A program made the position numbers and the translations under genes. Shown here piece after piece: positions 1-8,894 of a stretch of 8,894 nt of DNA. This stretch comes from Gammaproteobacteria bacterium (GTDB taxonomy: Bacteria > Pseudomonadota > Gammaproteobacteria > Arenicellales > Poriferihabitantaceae). Under the pieces are notes generated by a model. The model made no database searches. It was not told the origin of the DNA and saw only the letters and a list, made by a program, of their open reading frames with translations. Each line of letters begins with the position of its first letter. Position 1 is the first letter of the stretch. The stretch covers positions 1,051 through 9,944 of the forward strand of contig VXPI01000286.1 in assembly GCA_009839585.1 (NCBI GenBank). Direction: 5' to 3'.

Positions 1-1167
1 TTTAAGACCCACCGTCGCCACAATATCGCCCGTGGATACTGTCTCAATATCCTGCCTGTCATTCGAATGCATCTGCAGGATGCGTCCGATTCGTTCCTTT
101 TTGCCTTTCAGCGGATTGAATACCATGGTTCCGGTTTTCAAGGTTCCGGAGTAAACACGCATATAGACCAATTGGCCAAAAAAGGGATCAGACATCAACT
201 TGAATGCCAGGGCTGCGAACGGCTCCTTACCGTCGGCCTTGCGAACAATCTTGTTTTTCCCCTCGACATCCAGGCCTTCGATAGCCGGAACATCAAGCGG
301 ATTCGGAAGATAGTCGATGATTCCATCAAGCAGGGCTTGCACTCCCTTGTTACGAAAAGCGGATCCACAAAACACGGGAATGACTTCATTATGCAGGGTC
401 AACTTGCGCAGTCCGGCATGAATCTCCGATTCACTCAGTTCTCCGTTATCCAGGTATCGCTCCATGAGGTCATCACTGCCTTCTGCGGCACACTCAAGCA
501 ACTGGTTTCGGGCTTTCTGACATTCCGCAGCCAGATGTTCCGGAATCTCGGCATACTCGAATTCGATGCCCATATTCTCCGACTTCCAGTAGATTGCCTT
601 CATCTTGACCAGATCAACCACACCTTCGAAATCATCTTCCACGCCGATATTGACCTGCATCAACACCGGACGCCCTTTCAGGCGGTTCCTGATCTGTTCC
701 AGAACCCGGGAAAGATCGGCACCGGTCCGATCCATCTTGTTCACGAAAGCCAGACGCGGCACACGGTATTTATCCGCTTGACGCCAAACGGTCTCAGACT
801 GGGGTTCTACACCCCCTACTGCACAGAAAACCGCTATCGCTCCGTCCAGGACCCGTAATGATCGCTCCACTTCAATCGTGAAATCAACATGACCGGGCGT
901 ATCAATAATATTGATTCGATGCCGCTCGCGGTTGCCACCCATGCCCGACCAGAAACAGGTGGTCGCTGCAGAGGTAATCGTGATGCCACGCTCCTGCTCC
1001 TGCTCCATCCAGTCCATCACCGCATTGCCATCATGCACCTCACCGATCTTGTGCGAGATTCCGGTATAGAACAACACGCGTTCGGTGGTCGTGGTCTTAC
1101 CCGCATCAATATGGGCCATAATGCCAATATTGCGGTAACGCTCCAGCGGTGTGTTCTGTTGTGACAT
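1..1167 (-). CDS. fusA: Elongation factor G (EF-G), N-terminal 389 codons, runs off the left edge
   Basis: EF-G is the cytoplasmic translational GTPase that moves tRNA and mRNA through the ribosome after peptide bond formation and, with ribosome recycling factor, splits post-termination ribosomes. The frame is open from ATG at 1167-1165 to the window edge. The P-loop AHIDAGKT lies at residues 18-25, switch I RGITI at 60-64, DTPGH at 89-93 with the catalytic His93, NKMD at 143-146, and the G5 motif GSAF at about 268-271. The G' insert and the start of domain II follow (about 300-389). Domains III-V lie outside the window; the full family length is about 700 residues. The chosen start gives the usual short lead into YRNIGI. 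It begins 17 bp after the rpsG stop, so it is almost certainly cotranscribed with rpsG; only a weak GAAG lies at the ribosome-binding position. No frameshift or missing motif was seen. Identity is certain; it is too close to bacterial EF-G to be EF-Tu or a TetM-like protection protein. Confidence 0.98.
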   Translation of the reverse strand, partial: MSQQNTPLERYRNIGIMAHIDAGKTTTTERVLFYTGISHKIGEVHDGNAVMDWMEQEQERGITITSAATTCFWSGMGGNRERHRINIIDTPGHVDFTIEVERSLRVLDGAIAVFCAVGGVEPQSETVWRQADKYRVPRLAFVNKMDRTGADLSRVLEQIRNRLKGRPVLMQVNIGVEDDFEGVVDLVKMKAIYWKSENMGIEFEYAEIPEHLAAECQKARNQLLECAAEGSDDLMERYLDNGELSESEIHAGLRKLTLHNEVIPVFCGSAFRNKGVQALLDGIIDYLPNPLDVPAIEGLDVEGKNKIVRKADGKEPFAALAFKLMSDPFFGQLVYMRVYSGTLKTGTMVFNPLKGKKERIGRILQMHSNDRQDIETVSTGDIVATVGLK

Positions 1168-1184
1168 CTTGGCTTCGGATTAAA

Positions 1185-1885
<701 letters not shown>

Positions 1886-2260
1886 TCAGGATTTCGGCTT
1901 CTTCGCCCCATACTTCGAGCGCCCCTGACGCCGATCAGCAACACCTGAGGTATCCAATGCCCCACGAACCGTATGGTATCGAACGCCCGGCAAATCCTTT
2001 ACCCTTCCACCTCGTAATAAAATGACAGAGTGTTCCTGCAAATTGTGCCCCTCACCACCGATATACGTGGTAACCTCATACCCATTGGTTAAACGAACAC
2101 GAGCAACCTTCCTGAGCGCAGAGTTCGGCTTTTTGGGTGTAGTCGTGTAAACACGGGTACACACTCCCCGTTTCTGCGGACAGGATTGCAAGGCCGGCAC
2201 ATTCGTCTTTTTGACTTGACGCCGCCGCGGCGATCGGACCAACTGGTTTAACGTCGGCAT
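1886..2260 (-). CDS. rpsL: 30S ribosomal protein S12
   Basis: S12 sits at the decoding centre of the 30S subunit, contacts 16S rRNA helices 18, 27 and 44, and influences accuracy and streptomycin response. The 124-residue product equals the E. coli length. It contains [21 protein letters not shown] (residues 27-47), the [13 protein letters not shown] segment (66-78) and [13 protein letters not shown] (84-96), ending in [11 protein letters not shown]. Lys43 and Lys88, the classical positions of streptomycin-resistance changes, are both wild type, and Asp89, the residue beta-methylthiolated by RimO in E. coli, is present. ATG at 2260-2258 is the family start; ribosome-binding complementarity is weak (AGAG close to the start, GGATGAG further up). 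It is the first gene of the str group, with a strong promoter about 110-140 bp upstream and a hairpin in the leader between. Confidence 0.99.
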   Translation of the reverse strand: MPTLNQLVRSPRRRQVKKTNVPALQSCPQKRGVCTRVYTTTPKKPNSALRKVARVRLTNGYEVTTYIGGEGHNLQEHSVILLRGGRVKDLPGVRYHTVRGALDTSGVADRRQGRSKYGAKKPKS

Positions 2261-2296
2261 ACTCTGTTTTTCTCATCCAAACCAAGTGGAATCGAC

Positions 2297-2352
2297 AGCG
2301 TGATTCAAGCGATTTAAACCTAATTATGTGGGGTTAAACGCTATCACAAGCT
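2297..2352 (-). promoter_or_regulatory. Long imperfect hairpin in the rpsL leader
   Basis: In the transcribed direction the two arms pair in blocks: AGC with GCT (2352-2350 with 2299-2297), GTGAT with ATCAC (2347-2343 with 2304-2300), AGCG with CGCT (2342-2339 with 2311-2308), TTTAA with TTAAA (2338-2334 with 2317-2313), and CC with GG (2333-2332 with 2320-2319). That is 19 base pairs around an 11-nt loop (2331-2321). Unpaired are an AA on the 5' arm and single bases plus TGA on the 3' arm. It lies between the predicted transcription start (about 2365) and the rpsL ATG (2260). No U-run follows it, so it is not an intrinsic terminator by itself. A role as leader element for rpsL control, or as 5' end protection, is inference. 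Leader attenuator motifs upstream of rpsL are known in other proteobacteria, but I could not compare them. Confidence 0.45.
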
Positions 2353-2372
2353 TCCGAAAATTTGAGGCGATG

Positions 2373-2401
2373 ATTCTATTCATAGACGCGATCCTTGTCA
2401 A
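2373..2401 (-). promoter_or_regulatory. Sigma-70 promoter for the str genes (rpsL-rpsG-fusA)
   Basis: Read on the minus strand, a perfect -35 box TTGACA (2401-2396) is followed by a 17-bp spacer and the -10 box TAGAAT (2378-2373), five of six matches to consensus. Transcription would start near 2363-2367 and give a leader of about 105 nt before rpsL. The bases after the -10 box (CATCGCC) are moderately GC-rich, as expected for a growth-rate or stringently controlled translation promoter, although that control is inferred. The site lies 571 bp downstream of rpoC, so rpsL, rpsG and fusA need not depend on read-through from rpoBC. Confidence 0.75.
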
Positions 2402-2405
2402 GGCA

Positions 2406-2585
2406 CTATGCGGTTTTTTTTCGGGGATTCGTATCAATTGGTCTAACCCCTGAATCCAAAACAGGCAAAAGGGGGTTCTCACAAGAGAATCGGAAGACCT
2501 GAAATCCAAAAACAGGACAGGGGCAAGGACCAGATAGCGAGTCCATGAAGGGAAAAGGACATTGATTCATGGAAAGCAATCGCAT
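2406..2585 (-). CDS. Doubtful 59-residue open frame between rpoC and the str promoter
   Basis: An ATG at 2585-2583 opens 59 codons ending in TAG at 2408-2406, five bases before the -35 box. Other in-frame ATGs occur at codons 6 and 14. The peptide (starts MRLLSMNQCPFPFMDS, ends DTNPRKKTA) is rich in Cys, Pro and Phe with no recognisable domain, signal peptide or clear membrane segment, and there is no ribosome-binding sequence before any of the ATGs. The frame contains both copies of the 17/19-bp repeat described separately, which are read in different registers and so do not encode a repeated peptide. I do not recognise it; chance or a remnant is more likely than a working gene. Confidence 0.12.
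   Translation of the reverse strand: MRLLSMNQCPFPFMDSLSGPCPCPVFGFQVFRFSCENPLLPVLDSGVRPIDTNPRKKTA
2414..2421 (-). promoter_or_regulatory. A-tract, possible UP element of the str promoter
   Basis: Eight consecutive A on the coding strand lie 12 bp upstream of the -35 box, roughly at -49 to -56. This is the position of a distal UP subsite contacted by the alpha C-terminal domain of RNA polymerase. Only the position and composition support it. Confidence 0.35.
2449..2516. repeat. Pair of near-identical 17/19-bp direct repeats
   Basis: On the plus strand CCTGAATCCAAAACAGG (2449-2465) and CCTGAAATCCAAAAACAGG (2498-2516) differ only by one extra A in each of two A-runs. Each unit is itself a weak inverted repeat with CCTG and CAGG ends. 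The 32 bp between them contain a small perfect hairpin, TTCTC-ACAA-GAGAA (2476-2489). The pair lies 48-115 bp upstream of the -35 box, a position where activator proteins may bind, but no such protein can be named. Confidence 0.4.
2542..2573. repeat. 8-bp perfect inverted repeat
   Basis: TCCATGAA (2542-2549) and TTCATGGA (2566-2573) are exact reverse complements separated by 16 bp. There is no T-run on either side, so it does not look like an intrinsic terminator. Function is unknown. Confidence 0.35.
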
Positions 2586-2971
2586 GTTCTGCAGATGATT
2601 TCGCGATCAATGAAAAACTATCTGGCCTCCCAATACCCGGTGGCGTTCCATTCCCATATGAGTGAGGGGGTTTTTCCGGTCGACTGGAAATCAGGATGCA
2701 GTCCTGATGTACGGTGATTTACCCTTCCCATTCACCCGGGCATACAGAGTTTCCGATCTGGCATACGAACTGATACCAGCTACCCCGGACAACCAACGCC
2801 AATAGCCAGAACTCACTCACACCGGAAAGGCTTACCGCATCAGCACGATACACGATTTCAGGTCAAAATCACTTTCGGGCATGCGGTTACTGCCACCATA
2901 GTTCCCTTTCTACAGGAGTTTGTTCGTCTTGCTATTGCAGGCGGAATATCAGCCTATCTGCTCAAATCGAT
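2586..2971. other. Unassigned part of the rpoC-rpsL spacer
   Basis: No gene can be supported here. On the minus strand short open pieces occur in different frames: 16 codons from ATG at 2882-2880, about 43 codons ending in TAA at 2721-2719 (containing SWYQFVCQIGNS), and 37 codons from ATG at 2731-2729 to TAG at 2620-2618 (starting MGRVNHRTSG). None has a good ribosome-binding site. Besides the hairpin at 2690-2708 there is a 7-bp inverted repeat ACCGCAT/ATGCGGT with a 40-bp gap (2834-2887) and a weak AGGC/GCCT stem directly after rpoC (2939-2955). No intrinsic terminator with a T-run, tRNA-like sequence or terminal-repeat/target-duplication signature was found. It may be the long 3' region of the rpoBC transcript or a decayed insertion. 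Confidence 0.4.
2690..2708. repeat. Compact 7-bp hairpin ATCAGGA/TCCTGAT
   Basis: ATCAGGA (2690-2696) and TCCTGAT (2702-2708) are perfect reverse complements with a 5-nt loop. On the rpoC-sense strand the stem is followed by TTCC only, too few T for a convincing intrinsic terminator. It lies 264 bp past the rpoC stop and could act as a weak 3' end or processing structure. Confidence 0.3.
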
Positions 2972-5900
2972 TCAGGAATCGGTATGAATAACATCGACTT
3001 CACTCGGTTCAATGGAACCCGAATCCTGCAGAGGCAAAAGATCGGTCTCGCCCGCATCTTCAGACGCATTCATTTCCGGAAACAACTGCGAGAATTCATC
3101 TTCAGCATCCAGCCCACTCAATTTTGCGCGTTTTCTTGCCTCATGATGCTCCATTCCGGTTCCAGCAGGAATCAGACGACCCACAATCACGTTTTCCTTT
3201 AGACCGCGCAGGTTATCGACCTTGCCATTTATCGAGGCATTGGTCAGCACCCGGGTAGTTTCCTGGAACGATGCTGCGGATATAAATGATTCAGTGGTCA
3301 GGGAAGCCTTGGTAATTCCCAACAGCTCCGGCGCGAAAGTTGCAGGCTGCCTGCCTTCTTCCACCAGTTTCTCATTCTCACCCAAAATTGATGACTTCTC
3401 AACCTGTTCATCGCGCAGATGCTTGCTGTCCCCTGGATCCACAATCCGGACCTTTCTCAGCATTTGCCTGACAATCACCTCTATGTGCTTGTCATTGATG
3501 GTCACCCCCTGCAACTGATAGACATCCTGTACTTCATTCACAATATAGTCAGTCAGCGCCGCAATTCCCCGATGCTCCAGAATATCACTGGCAAGCGGTG
3601 GTCCCTCAACAACAACATCTCCTTTTTTCACCGTCTCCCCTTCAAACACTTCAATCCTCCGTGTTTTTGGAATCAGCATGGAATCAACTTCATCTTCTCC
3701 GGAAATCAGCAATCGGTACTTGCTTTTGGTTTCCTTGCCAAATGAAATCACTCCATCACGACTAGCCATAATCGCTGGCTCTTTCGGTTTGCGCGCTTCA
3801 AACAACTCGGCCACGCGGGGCAGGCCCCCTGTAATATCCTGGGTCTTGGAAGATTCCTGCGGAATCCTCGCAATCACGTCCCCCGTATGAATCGCTTGCC
3901 CATCTTCCACCATAACGATCGAATCTGAAGGCAAATGATAGCTTGCATCAACATCAGTACCCGGTATCTTGATAGGCCGGCTATCCGCATCCACCAGGGA
4001 AATGGTCGGCTTGATGTCTACAGCACTGCCTCGTCGACGCTGAGGGTCAATAACAACATAAGTGCTCTTGCCGGTCAGATCATCAGTCTGCTTGTTAACC
4101 GTGACATCTTCTTCCAGTCCAGAGAATACAACCCTTCCATCAACCTCGGTCACTATGGGATGCGTATGCGGGTCCCAGGTAGCAACAATTTCGCCCGCCT
4201 TGACTTCCGATCCTTCGTTCACGGTCAACACAGCTCCATAGGGCAGTTTATGACGCTCTAGGTCCCGCCCAAGATTGTCCTGGACTATCAATTCTGAAGA
4301 GCGAATTACCACAACTTGATTGCCATCCTTGTTCTCGACGAGTTTTTCGCCTTTCAGGTGAATTCTTCCGGAATTCTTCAAGATAATATTGCTGACTACG
4401 GAAGAACCCGATGCAGCGCCACCAATGTGGAAGGTTCTCATGGTGAGCTGTGTGCCCGGTTCACCAATCGATTGTGCTGCAATCACGCCAACTGCCTCTC
4501 CAACATTGATGAGATGTCCACGGCCTAGGTCTCGCCCGTAACATTTCGAGCAAACCCCGTAGCGTGTCTGACAGGTCACTGCCGAGCGGACCCTTACCTC
4601 ATGCAGGTTCGCATCTTCAATGCGTCGTATTGCCTTTTCATCAATCATTTCGTCCTTGGAGACCAGCACTTCGCCAGTTTCAGGGTGAATCAGGTCCTCC
4701 GTCGACAAACGTCCGAGAATTCGATCAGCGAGAGGTACGACCACATCACCGCCTTGAACCTGGGCTTCCCTCAAGAGACCGCCCGTGGCACCGCAGTCGT
4801 GTTCGACAATCACCAAATCCTGGCAAACGTCAACCAGTCGCCGGGTCAGATAACCCGAGTTCGCGGTTTTCAATGCAGTATCTGCCAGACCCTTGCGTGC
4901 GCCATGGGTTGAGATGAAATACTGGAATACATTCAATCCTTCCCGAAAGTTTGCAGCAATCGGTGTTTCCATGATAGATCCATCAGGCTTGGCCATCAAT
5001 CCGCGCATCCCAGCCAGCTGACGTATCTGTGCCTGCGACCCCCGTGCACCGGAGTCCGCCATCATGTAGATTGAATTGAACGAATCCTGCTCGACTTCCT
5101 TGCCGTCCTGATCCTTGACCCGGTCGATACCGATCTCCTGCATCATAGAGTTGCCGACTTGCTCACTGGTACGAGTCCAGATATCAACCACCTTGTTGTA
5201 GCGTTCCCCATCCGTCAACAGTCCATCATCATATTGCTGCTTGATCTCAACCACTTCGGCTACCGCGTTTTCCAGAATTTCTGCCTTGGTTCCCGGAATA
5301 ACCATGTCATCAACACCGATCGAGATGCCGGAGTGGGCTGCCACCCTGAAACCTTCATACATCAACTGGTCGGCAAAAATTACCGTATCCTTCAAGCCTA
5401 CCTGGCGATATGAGGTATTGATCAAGTCCGAAATGGTTTTTTTCTTCATCGGCCTGTCAATCAGCTCGAAACTCAATCGACGCGGCAGTATTTCCGACAG
5501 CATGGCCCGGCCGACGGTGGTTTCAACAAGATTCAACTCCCCGGTGTCTGCGCCTTCTTCGTCATACACCGGCAATCGCACCTTGATTCTGGCATGCAGG
5601 TGGGCTTGTCCGGTTTCAAAGGCGCGGCGTACCTCGTTGACACCCGCAAAATAACTCCCGGTGCCTTTTGCCCGGATATCCTCCCGGGTCATGTAATACA
5701 GGCCCAGCACAATATCCTGTGATGGCACAATAATTGGTTCGCCATTGGCCGGCGAGAGGATGTTGTTGGTAGACATCATCAGGCTTCTGGCTTCAAGTTG
5801 CGCCTCAATCGATAGCGGTACATGTACTGCCATCTGGTCGCCATCAAAGTCGGCGTTGTAGGGAGCACAAACCAATGGGTGCAGCTGAATCGCCTTGCCC

Positions 5901-7228
5901 TCGATCAGGATCGGCTCAAAAGCCTGGATGCCCAGTCTATGCAAGGTTGGCGCACGATTCAGCAGAACCGGATGTTCACGAATTACTTCTTCGAGAATAT
6001 CCCAGATTTCAGAGCTTTCGTTCTCGACCATCTTCTTGGACTGCTTGATATTCGAGGTCAATCCCCGGAGCTCGAGTTTGCTGAAGATAAATGGCTTGAA
6101 CAATTCCAGCGCCATCTTCTTGGGAAGCCCGCACTGATGCAGCTTGAGTGTTGGCCCAACCACAATTACTGAACGCCCCGAATAGTCGACACGCTTTCCA
6201 AGCAGATTCTGGCGAAAACGTCCCTGCTTACCCTTGATCATGTCAGAGATGGATTTCAGCTGGCGTTTGTTCGGGCCAGTGATCGCCTTGCCTCGACGGC
6301 CATTGTCCAGCATCGCATCGACCGATTCCTGAAGCATGCGTTTCTCATTGCGCACGATCAGGTCAGGAGCGTTCAGGTCCAGCAAGCGTTTCAACCGGTT
6401 GTTGCGATTGATGACCCGTCGATACAGGTCATTCAGGTCGGAAGTGGCAAATCGCCCTCCCTCCAACGGGACTAGAGGCCGGAGATCTGGCGGCAGAACC
6501 GGCAGCACATCCATAATCATCCAGCTGGGATTATTTCCCGAGTGCAAAAAGGCCTCGATCACTTTCAACCGACTGGTAAGCTTTTTCTGTTTCGTTTCCG
6601 ACTTGGTGTGCTCCAGATCCTCGCGCAGGTTCTCCGCCTCTATTTCGAGATCAATTTCCTTGAGCAATACGCGAATGGCCTCGGCACCCATCGCTGCTTC
6701 AAAATCACTGCCGAAATTGGTAATAGCTTCGTGATAGCTCTCCTCGTTCAACAGCTGACCACGCTTGAGATTCGACAGACCGGGATCAATGACCACATAG
6801 GCTTCAAAATACAGGATCCGTTCCATATCCCGAACCGTCATATCCAGCAGCAATCCGAGTCTGGATGGCAATGACTTCAAGAACCAGATGTGGGCACACG
6901 GAGCAGCCAGTTCAATATGACCCATGCGTTCCCTGCGCACTTTTGAGAGCGTAACCTCAACCCCGCATTTCTCGCAAATCACCCCACGATGCTTGAGGCG
7001 CTTGTACTTGCCACATAGACATTCATAGTCATTGATGGGACCAAACAGCTTGGCACAAAACAAGCCATCCCGTTCTGGACGGAATGTTCTGTAGTTGATT
7101 GTCTCGGGCTTCTTGACCTCCCCGTAGGACCAGGATCGAACTTTCTCTGGAGAAGCAATGCCGATTCGAATTGAATCGAATTCCTCGTTGACTTGCGACT
7201 GCTTGAATAAATTAAAGATATCTTTCAT
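2972..7228 (-). CDS. rpoC: DNA-directed RNA polymerase subunit beta prime
   Basis: Beta prime forms the clamp and most of the catalytic centre of RNA polymerase together with beta. The 1418-residue product is close to the 1407 of E. coli. In order: N-terminal zinc ribbon Cys70, Cys72, Cys85, Cys88; the switch/lid region with [15 protein letters not shown] (about 339-353); the Mg-binding loop NADFDGD with Asp460, Asp462 and Asp464; ADSGARGS in the funnel region (about 724-731); the bridge helix (about 771-802); the second zinc site Cys812, Cys886, Cys893, Cys896; the trigger loop with TMRTFHIGG (929-937); the SI3 insertion (about 940-1130) typical of proteobacteria; then [13 protein letters not shown] and the conserved C-terminal [16 protein letters not shown]. 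The last 34 residues are an acidic tail without Lys or Arg, unlike the E. coli end. ATG at 7228-7226 gives the family start [12 protein letters not shown] lies at the ribosome-binding position. It follows rpoB by 102 bp and is surely cotranscribed with it. The frame is intact. Confidence 0.99.
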   Translation of the reverse strand: MKDIFNLFKQSQVNEEFDSIRIGIASPEKVRSWSYGEVKKPETINYRTFRPERDGLFCAKLFGPINDYECLCGKYKRLKHRGVICEKCGVEVTLSKVRRERMGHIELAAPCAHIWFLKSLPSRLGLLLDMTVRDMERILYFEAYVVIDPGLSNLKRGQLLNEESYHEAITNFGSDFEAAMGAEAIRVLLKEIDLEIEAENLREDLEHTKSETKQKKLTSRLKVIEAFLHSGNNPSWMIMDVLPVLPPDLRPLVPLEGGRFATSDLNDLYRRVINRNNRLKRLLDLNAPDLIVRNEKRMLQESVDAMLDNGRRGKAITGPNKRQLKSISDMIKGKQGRFRQNLLGKRVDYSGRSVIVVGPTLKLHQCGLPKKMALELFKPFIFSKLELRGLTSNIKQSKKMVENESSEIWDILEEVIREHPVLLNRAPTLHRLGIQAFEPILIEGKAIQLHPLVCAPYNADFDGDQMAVHVPLSIEAQLEARSLMMSTNNILSPANGEPIIVPSQDIVLGLYYMTREDIRAKGTGSYFAGVNEVRRAFETGQAHLHARIKVRLPVYDEEGADTGELNLVETTVGRAMLSEILPRRLSFELIDRPMKKKTISDLINTSYRQVGLKDTVIFADQLMYEGFRVAAHSGISIGVDDMVIPGTKAEILENAVAEVVEIKQQYDDGLLTDGERYNKVVDIWTRTSEQVGNSMMQEIGIDRVKDQDGKEVEQDSFNSIYMMADSGARGSQAQIRQLAGMRGLMAKPDGSIMETPIAANFREGLNVFQYFISTHGARKGLADTALKTANSGYLTRRLVDVCQDLVIVEHDCGATGGLLREAQVQGGDVVVPLADRILGRLSTEDLIHPETGEVLVSKDEMIDEKAIRRIEDANLHEVRVRSAVTCQTRYGVCSKCYGRDLGRGHLINVGEAVGVIAAQSIGEPGTQLTMRTFHIGGAASGSSVVSNIILKNSGRIHLKGEKLVENKDGNQVVVIRSSELIVQDNLGRDLERHKLPYGAVLTVNEGSEVKAGEIVATWDPHTHPIVTEVDGRVVFSGLEEDVTVNKQTDDLTGKSTYVVIDPQRRRGSAVDIKPTISLVDADSRPIKIPGTDVDASYHLPSDSIVMVEDGQAIHTGDVIARIPQESSKTQDITGGLPRVAELFEARKPKEPAIMASRDGVISFGKETKSKYRLLISGEDEVDSMLIPKTRRIEVFEGETVKKGDVVVEGPPLASDILEHRGIAALTDYIVNEVQDVYQLQGVTINDKHIEVIVRQMLRKVRIVDPGDSKHLRDEQVEKSSILGENEKLVEEGRQPATFAPELLGITKASLTTESFISAASFQETTRVLTNASINGKVDNLRGLKENVIVGRLIPAGTGMEHHEARKRAKLSGLDAEDEFSQLFPEMNASEDAGETDLLPLQDSGSIEPSEVDVIHTDS

Positions 7229-7330
7229 TTACTGTCTCTTTGTTGCCGTCGGTCGTCCGGAATAGTGTCCGAGCGGCCTGTTTCAGAATGCAAACTGTTA
7301 CTTCGTTACCGATTTATCACCAGAAAACAA
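7229..7330 (-). other. rpoB-rpoC intercistronic spacer
   Basis: The 102-bp gap between the rpoB TGA and the rpoC ATG holds no gene. I see only a weak CGGA/TCCG stem in the half nearest rpoC and the AAAGAGA ribosome-binding sequence before the rpoC ATG; there is no terminator and no clear promoter, in keeping with a joint rpoBC transcript. Confidence 0.6.
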
Positions 7331-8894
7331 TCACCTTATCCTTTCCTCGCGGAAATCAAGGCTCAAGCCCAGTGCCCGGATTTCCTTGACCAGAACATTA
7401 AAGGACTCCGGCATGCCCGCATATGTTCCGTGATCACCACGCACGATGCTCTCGTAAACCGAAGAACGGCCTGATACATCATCGGACTTCACAGTCAACA
7501 TTTCCTGCAGCGTGTATGCCGCTCCATAGGCCTCTAACGCCCAAACCTCCATTTCCCCGAACCGTTGGCCGCCAAACTGCGCTTTTCCTCCAAGCGGCTG
7601 TTGGGTAATCAGGCTGTAGGGACCGGTTGATCGGGCATGCATCTTGTCATCAACCAGATGGTTGAGTTTCAGGATATACATGTACCCGCAGGTTACTTCA
7701 CGGTCAAACTGCTCGCCGGTCCTGCCATCATATAGAATGGTCTGGCCACTCTCCGGCAATTCCGCGAGTTTGAGCATTTTCTTGATTTCGCTCTCCTGCG
7801 CACCATCAAACACCGGAGTCGCCATAGGCACCCCATCGACCAGGTTTCTGGCTAGATCAAAAAGCTCTTCTTCCGACAATTCATTCAGGGATTCCTTCTT
7901 TCCGGACGTGTTATAGATTTTTTCCAGCATCTTGCGAATCTGTACTTTCGTCGGTTTTCTTTTGCGGTTGAGTGCATTTTCAATCTGCTCTCCAAGCTTC
8001 TTGCCCGCCCAGCCAAGATGGGTTTCAAGCACCTGGCCTACATTCATCCTTGATGGAACACCGAGCGGGTTCAGACAGATGTCAACGGCCATGCCGTCGG
8101 CCATGTACGGCATGTCTTCAACCGGAACAATCTTGGAAATAACACCCTTGTTTCCATGGCGCCCGGCCATCTTGTCGCCGGGTTGCAGGTGTCGCTTGAC
8201 AGCAACAAAAATCTTGACGATCTTGAGCACCGTTGGAGCCAGATCATCGCCTGCTTCAATTTTCTCGCGCTTCTCGTCAAATCTTCGTTCAAAATCCTTT
8301 TTCTGTGCCTTCATTTGGTCCCGGATTTTCTCTACCGATTTATTGACGCTTTCATCCTTGACCGAAATCTTGAACCATTTCTTTCGCTCTATGTCCGCAA
8401 GAATCTCTTCAGTGAGACTGGTGCCTTCCTTGAGATCAGACCCGGCTTTCACCGTCTGGCCCACCAGCAGACTGGTGATTCGGGCATAGGCATCGTTCTC
8501 CATAATGCGTTGCTGATCCTCAAGATCCTTGCGTACAGATTCAACCTCGGATTTGTCGTTTGCCTTGGCCCGCTCATCTTTCTCCGTCCCATCCCGGGTG
8601 AACACCTGAACATCGATCACCGTGCCCTTCATGCCGGATGGCATACGCAAGGACGTATCCTTAACATCAGAAGCTTTTTCGCCGAAAATTGCCCTCAACA
8701 GTTTTTCTTCAGGCGAGAGCTGGGTCTCGCCTTTCGGGGTGATCTTGCCAACCAGGATATTTCCAGGATGCACTTCAGCACCAATATATACGATGCCTGA
8801 CTCGTCCAGTTTCGAAAGTGCATGTTCACCGACATTTGGTATATCACGCCCGATTTCCTCGGAGCCCAGCTTGGTTTCTCGCGCAGTACAAACC
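7331..8894 (-). CDS. rpoB: DNA-directed RNA polymerase subunit beta, C-terminal 520 residues, runs off the right edge
   Basis: Beta pairs with beta prime to form the RNA polymerase catalytic centre. The frame is open from the right edge to TGA at 7333-7331 and begins within [10 protein letters not shown], matching a site well inside the protein. An ORF caller would begin at GTG 8773-8771 ([13 protein letters not shown]), but that codon is internal because conserved sequence ([23 protein letters not shown]) continues upstream. Visible blocks: [15 protein letters not shown], the SI2 (beta i9) insertion rich in charged residues, [14 protein letters not shown], the [15 protein letters not shown] segment carrying the two active-site lysines, [48 protein letters not shown] and the C-terminal clamp contact [12 protein letters not shown]. 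The end is REERIR rather than the ELEDE-type end of E. coli. The rifampicin-binding region is outside the window. It precedes rpoC by 102 bp in the usual operon. Confidence 0.99.
   Translation of the reverse strand, partial: VCTARETKLGSEEIGRDIPNVGEHALSKLDESGIVYIGAEVHPGNILVGKITPKGETQLSPEEKLLRAIFGEKASDVKDTSLRMPSGMKGTVIDVQVFTRDGTEKDERAKANDKSEVESVRKDLEDQQRIMENDAYARITSLLVGQTVKAGSDLKEGTSLTEEILADIERKKWFKISVKDESVNKSVEKIRDQMKAQKKDFERRFDEKREKIEAGDDLAPTVLKIVKIFVAVKRHLQPGDKMAGRHGNKGVISKIVPVEDMPYMADGMAVDICLNPLGVPSRMNVGQVLETHLGWAGKKLGEQIENALNRKRKPTKVQIRKMLEKIYNTSGKKESLNELSEEELFDLARNLVDGVPMATPVFDGAQESEIKKMLKLAELPESGQTILYDGRTGEQFDREVTCGYMYILKLNHLVDDKMHARSTGPYSLITQQPLGGKAQFGGQRFGEMEVWALEAYGAAYTLQEMLTVKSDDVSGRSSVYESIVRGDHGTYAGMPESFNVLVKEIRALGLSLDFREERIR

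Noticed and set aside
67..858. 263-codon open frame on the plus strand
   Set aside because: It lies entirely antisense to the well-conserved fusA frame and has no recognisable domain; it is a shadow of codon usage in EF-G.
2423..2457. GGGG-ATT/AA-CCCC or GGATTC/GAATCC stem beside the T8/A8 tract, terminator-like
   Set aside because: On the transcribed strand the stem is followed by an A-run, not a T-run; on the plus strand the T-run precedes the stem. Neither orientation gives an intrinsic terminator.
2324..2509. 61-codon minus-strand open frame in the rpoC-rpsL spacer
   Set aside because: It runs across the predicted promoter and ends inside the leader hairpin, has no ribosome-binding site, and shows no known features.
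2581..2885. Possible miniature mobile element bounded by CGCATG/CATGCG
   Set aside because: The terminal match is only six bases, no target-site duplication flanks it, and the sequence inside has no symmetric ends.
8071..8292. 73-codon minus-strand open frame inside rpoB
   Set aside because: It overlaps conserved rpoB sequence in another frame on the same strand and has no independent support.

Overview
This window is a stretch of the bacterial RNA polymerase and str (streptomycin) ribosomal-protein gene cluster, read entirely from the minus strand. In transcription order, from high to low coordinates, it holds the 3' part of rpoB (8894-7331), complete rpoC (7228-2972), a long 711-bp spacer, complete rpsL (2260-1886), a 230-bp spacer, complete rpsG (1655-1185), and the 5' part of fusA (1167-1). 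Both edges cut through genes: rpoB lacks its N-terminal part and fusA stops after 389 codons.

The proteins point to a proteobacterium, most likely a gammaproteobacterium. RpoB and RpoC carry the lineage-specific insertions SI2 (beta) and SI3 (beta prime, inside the trigger loop), and RpoC uses the same residue numbers as the E. coli protein for its zinc-binding cysteines (70, 72, 85, 88) and its catalytic aspartates (460, 462, 464). Having rpoBC directly followed by rpsL-rpsG-fusA is the arrangement seen in many non-enteric proteobacteria such as pseudomonads, whereas E. coli keeps the two operons apart. I cannot name a genus.

The genes serve gene expression itself: beta and beta prime build the RNA polymerase active site, S12 and S7 assemble the 30S decoding centre and head, and EF-G drives translocation. 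All visible catalytic motifs are intact.

The only non-routine DNA is in the spacers. The rpoC-rpsL spacer contains a near-consensus sigma-70 promoter (TTGACA, 17 bp, TAGAAT) that should give the str genes their own transcript. Just downstream is a long imperfect hairpin of about 19 base pairs in the presumed rpsL leader. Upstream of the promoter lie a pair of near-identical 17/19-bp repeats, two inverted repeats, and about 450 bp of sequence with short open pieces in different frames that I cannot assign; it could be a decayed or dispersed element. The rpsL-rpsG spacer has a 7-bp perfect stem and is the place where S7 autoregulation acts in E. coli. I found no new multi-gene system, mobile element with clear ends, CRISPR array, tRNA or rRNA.
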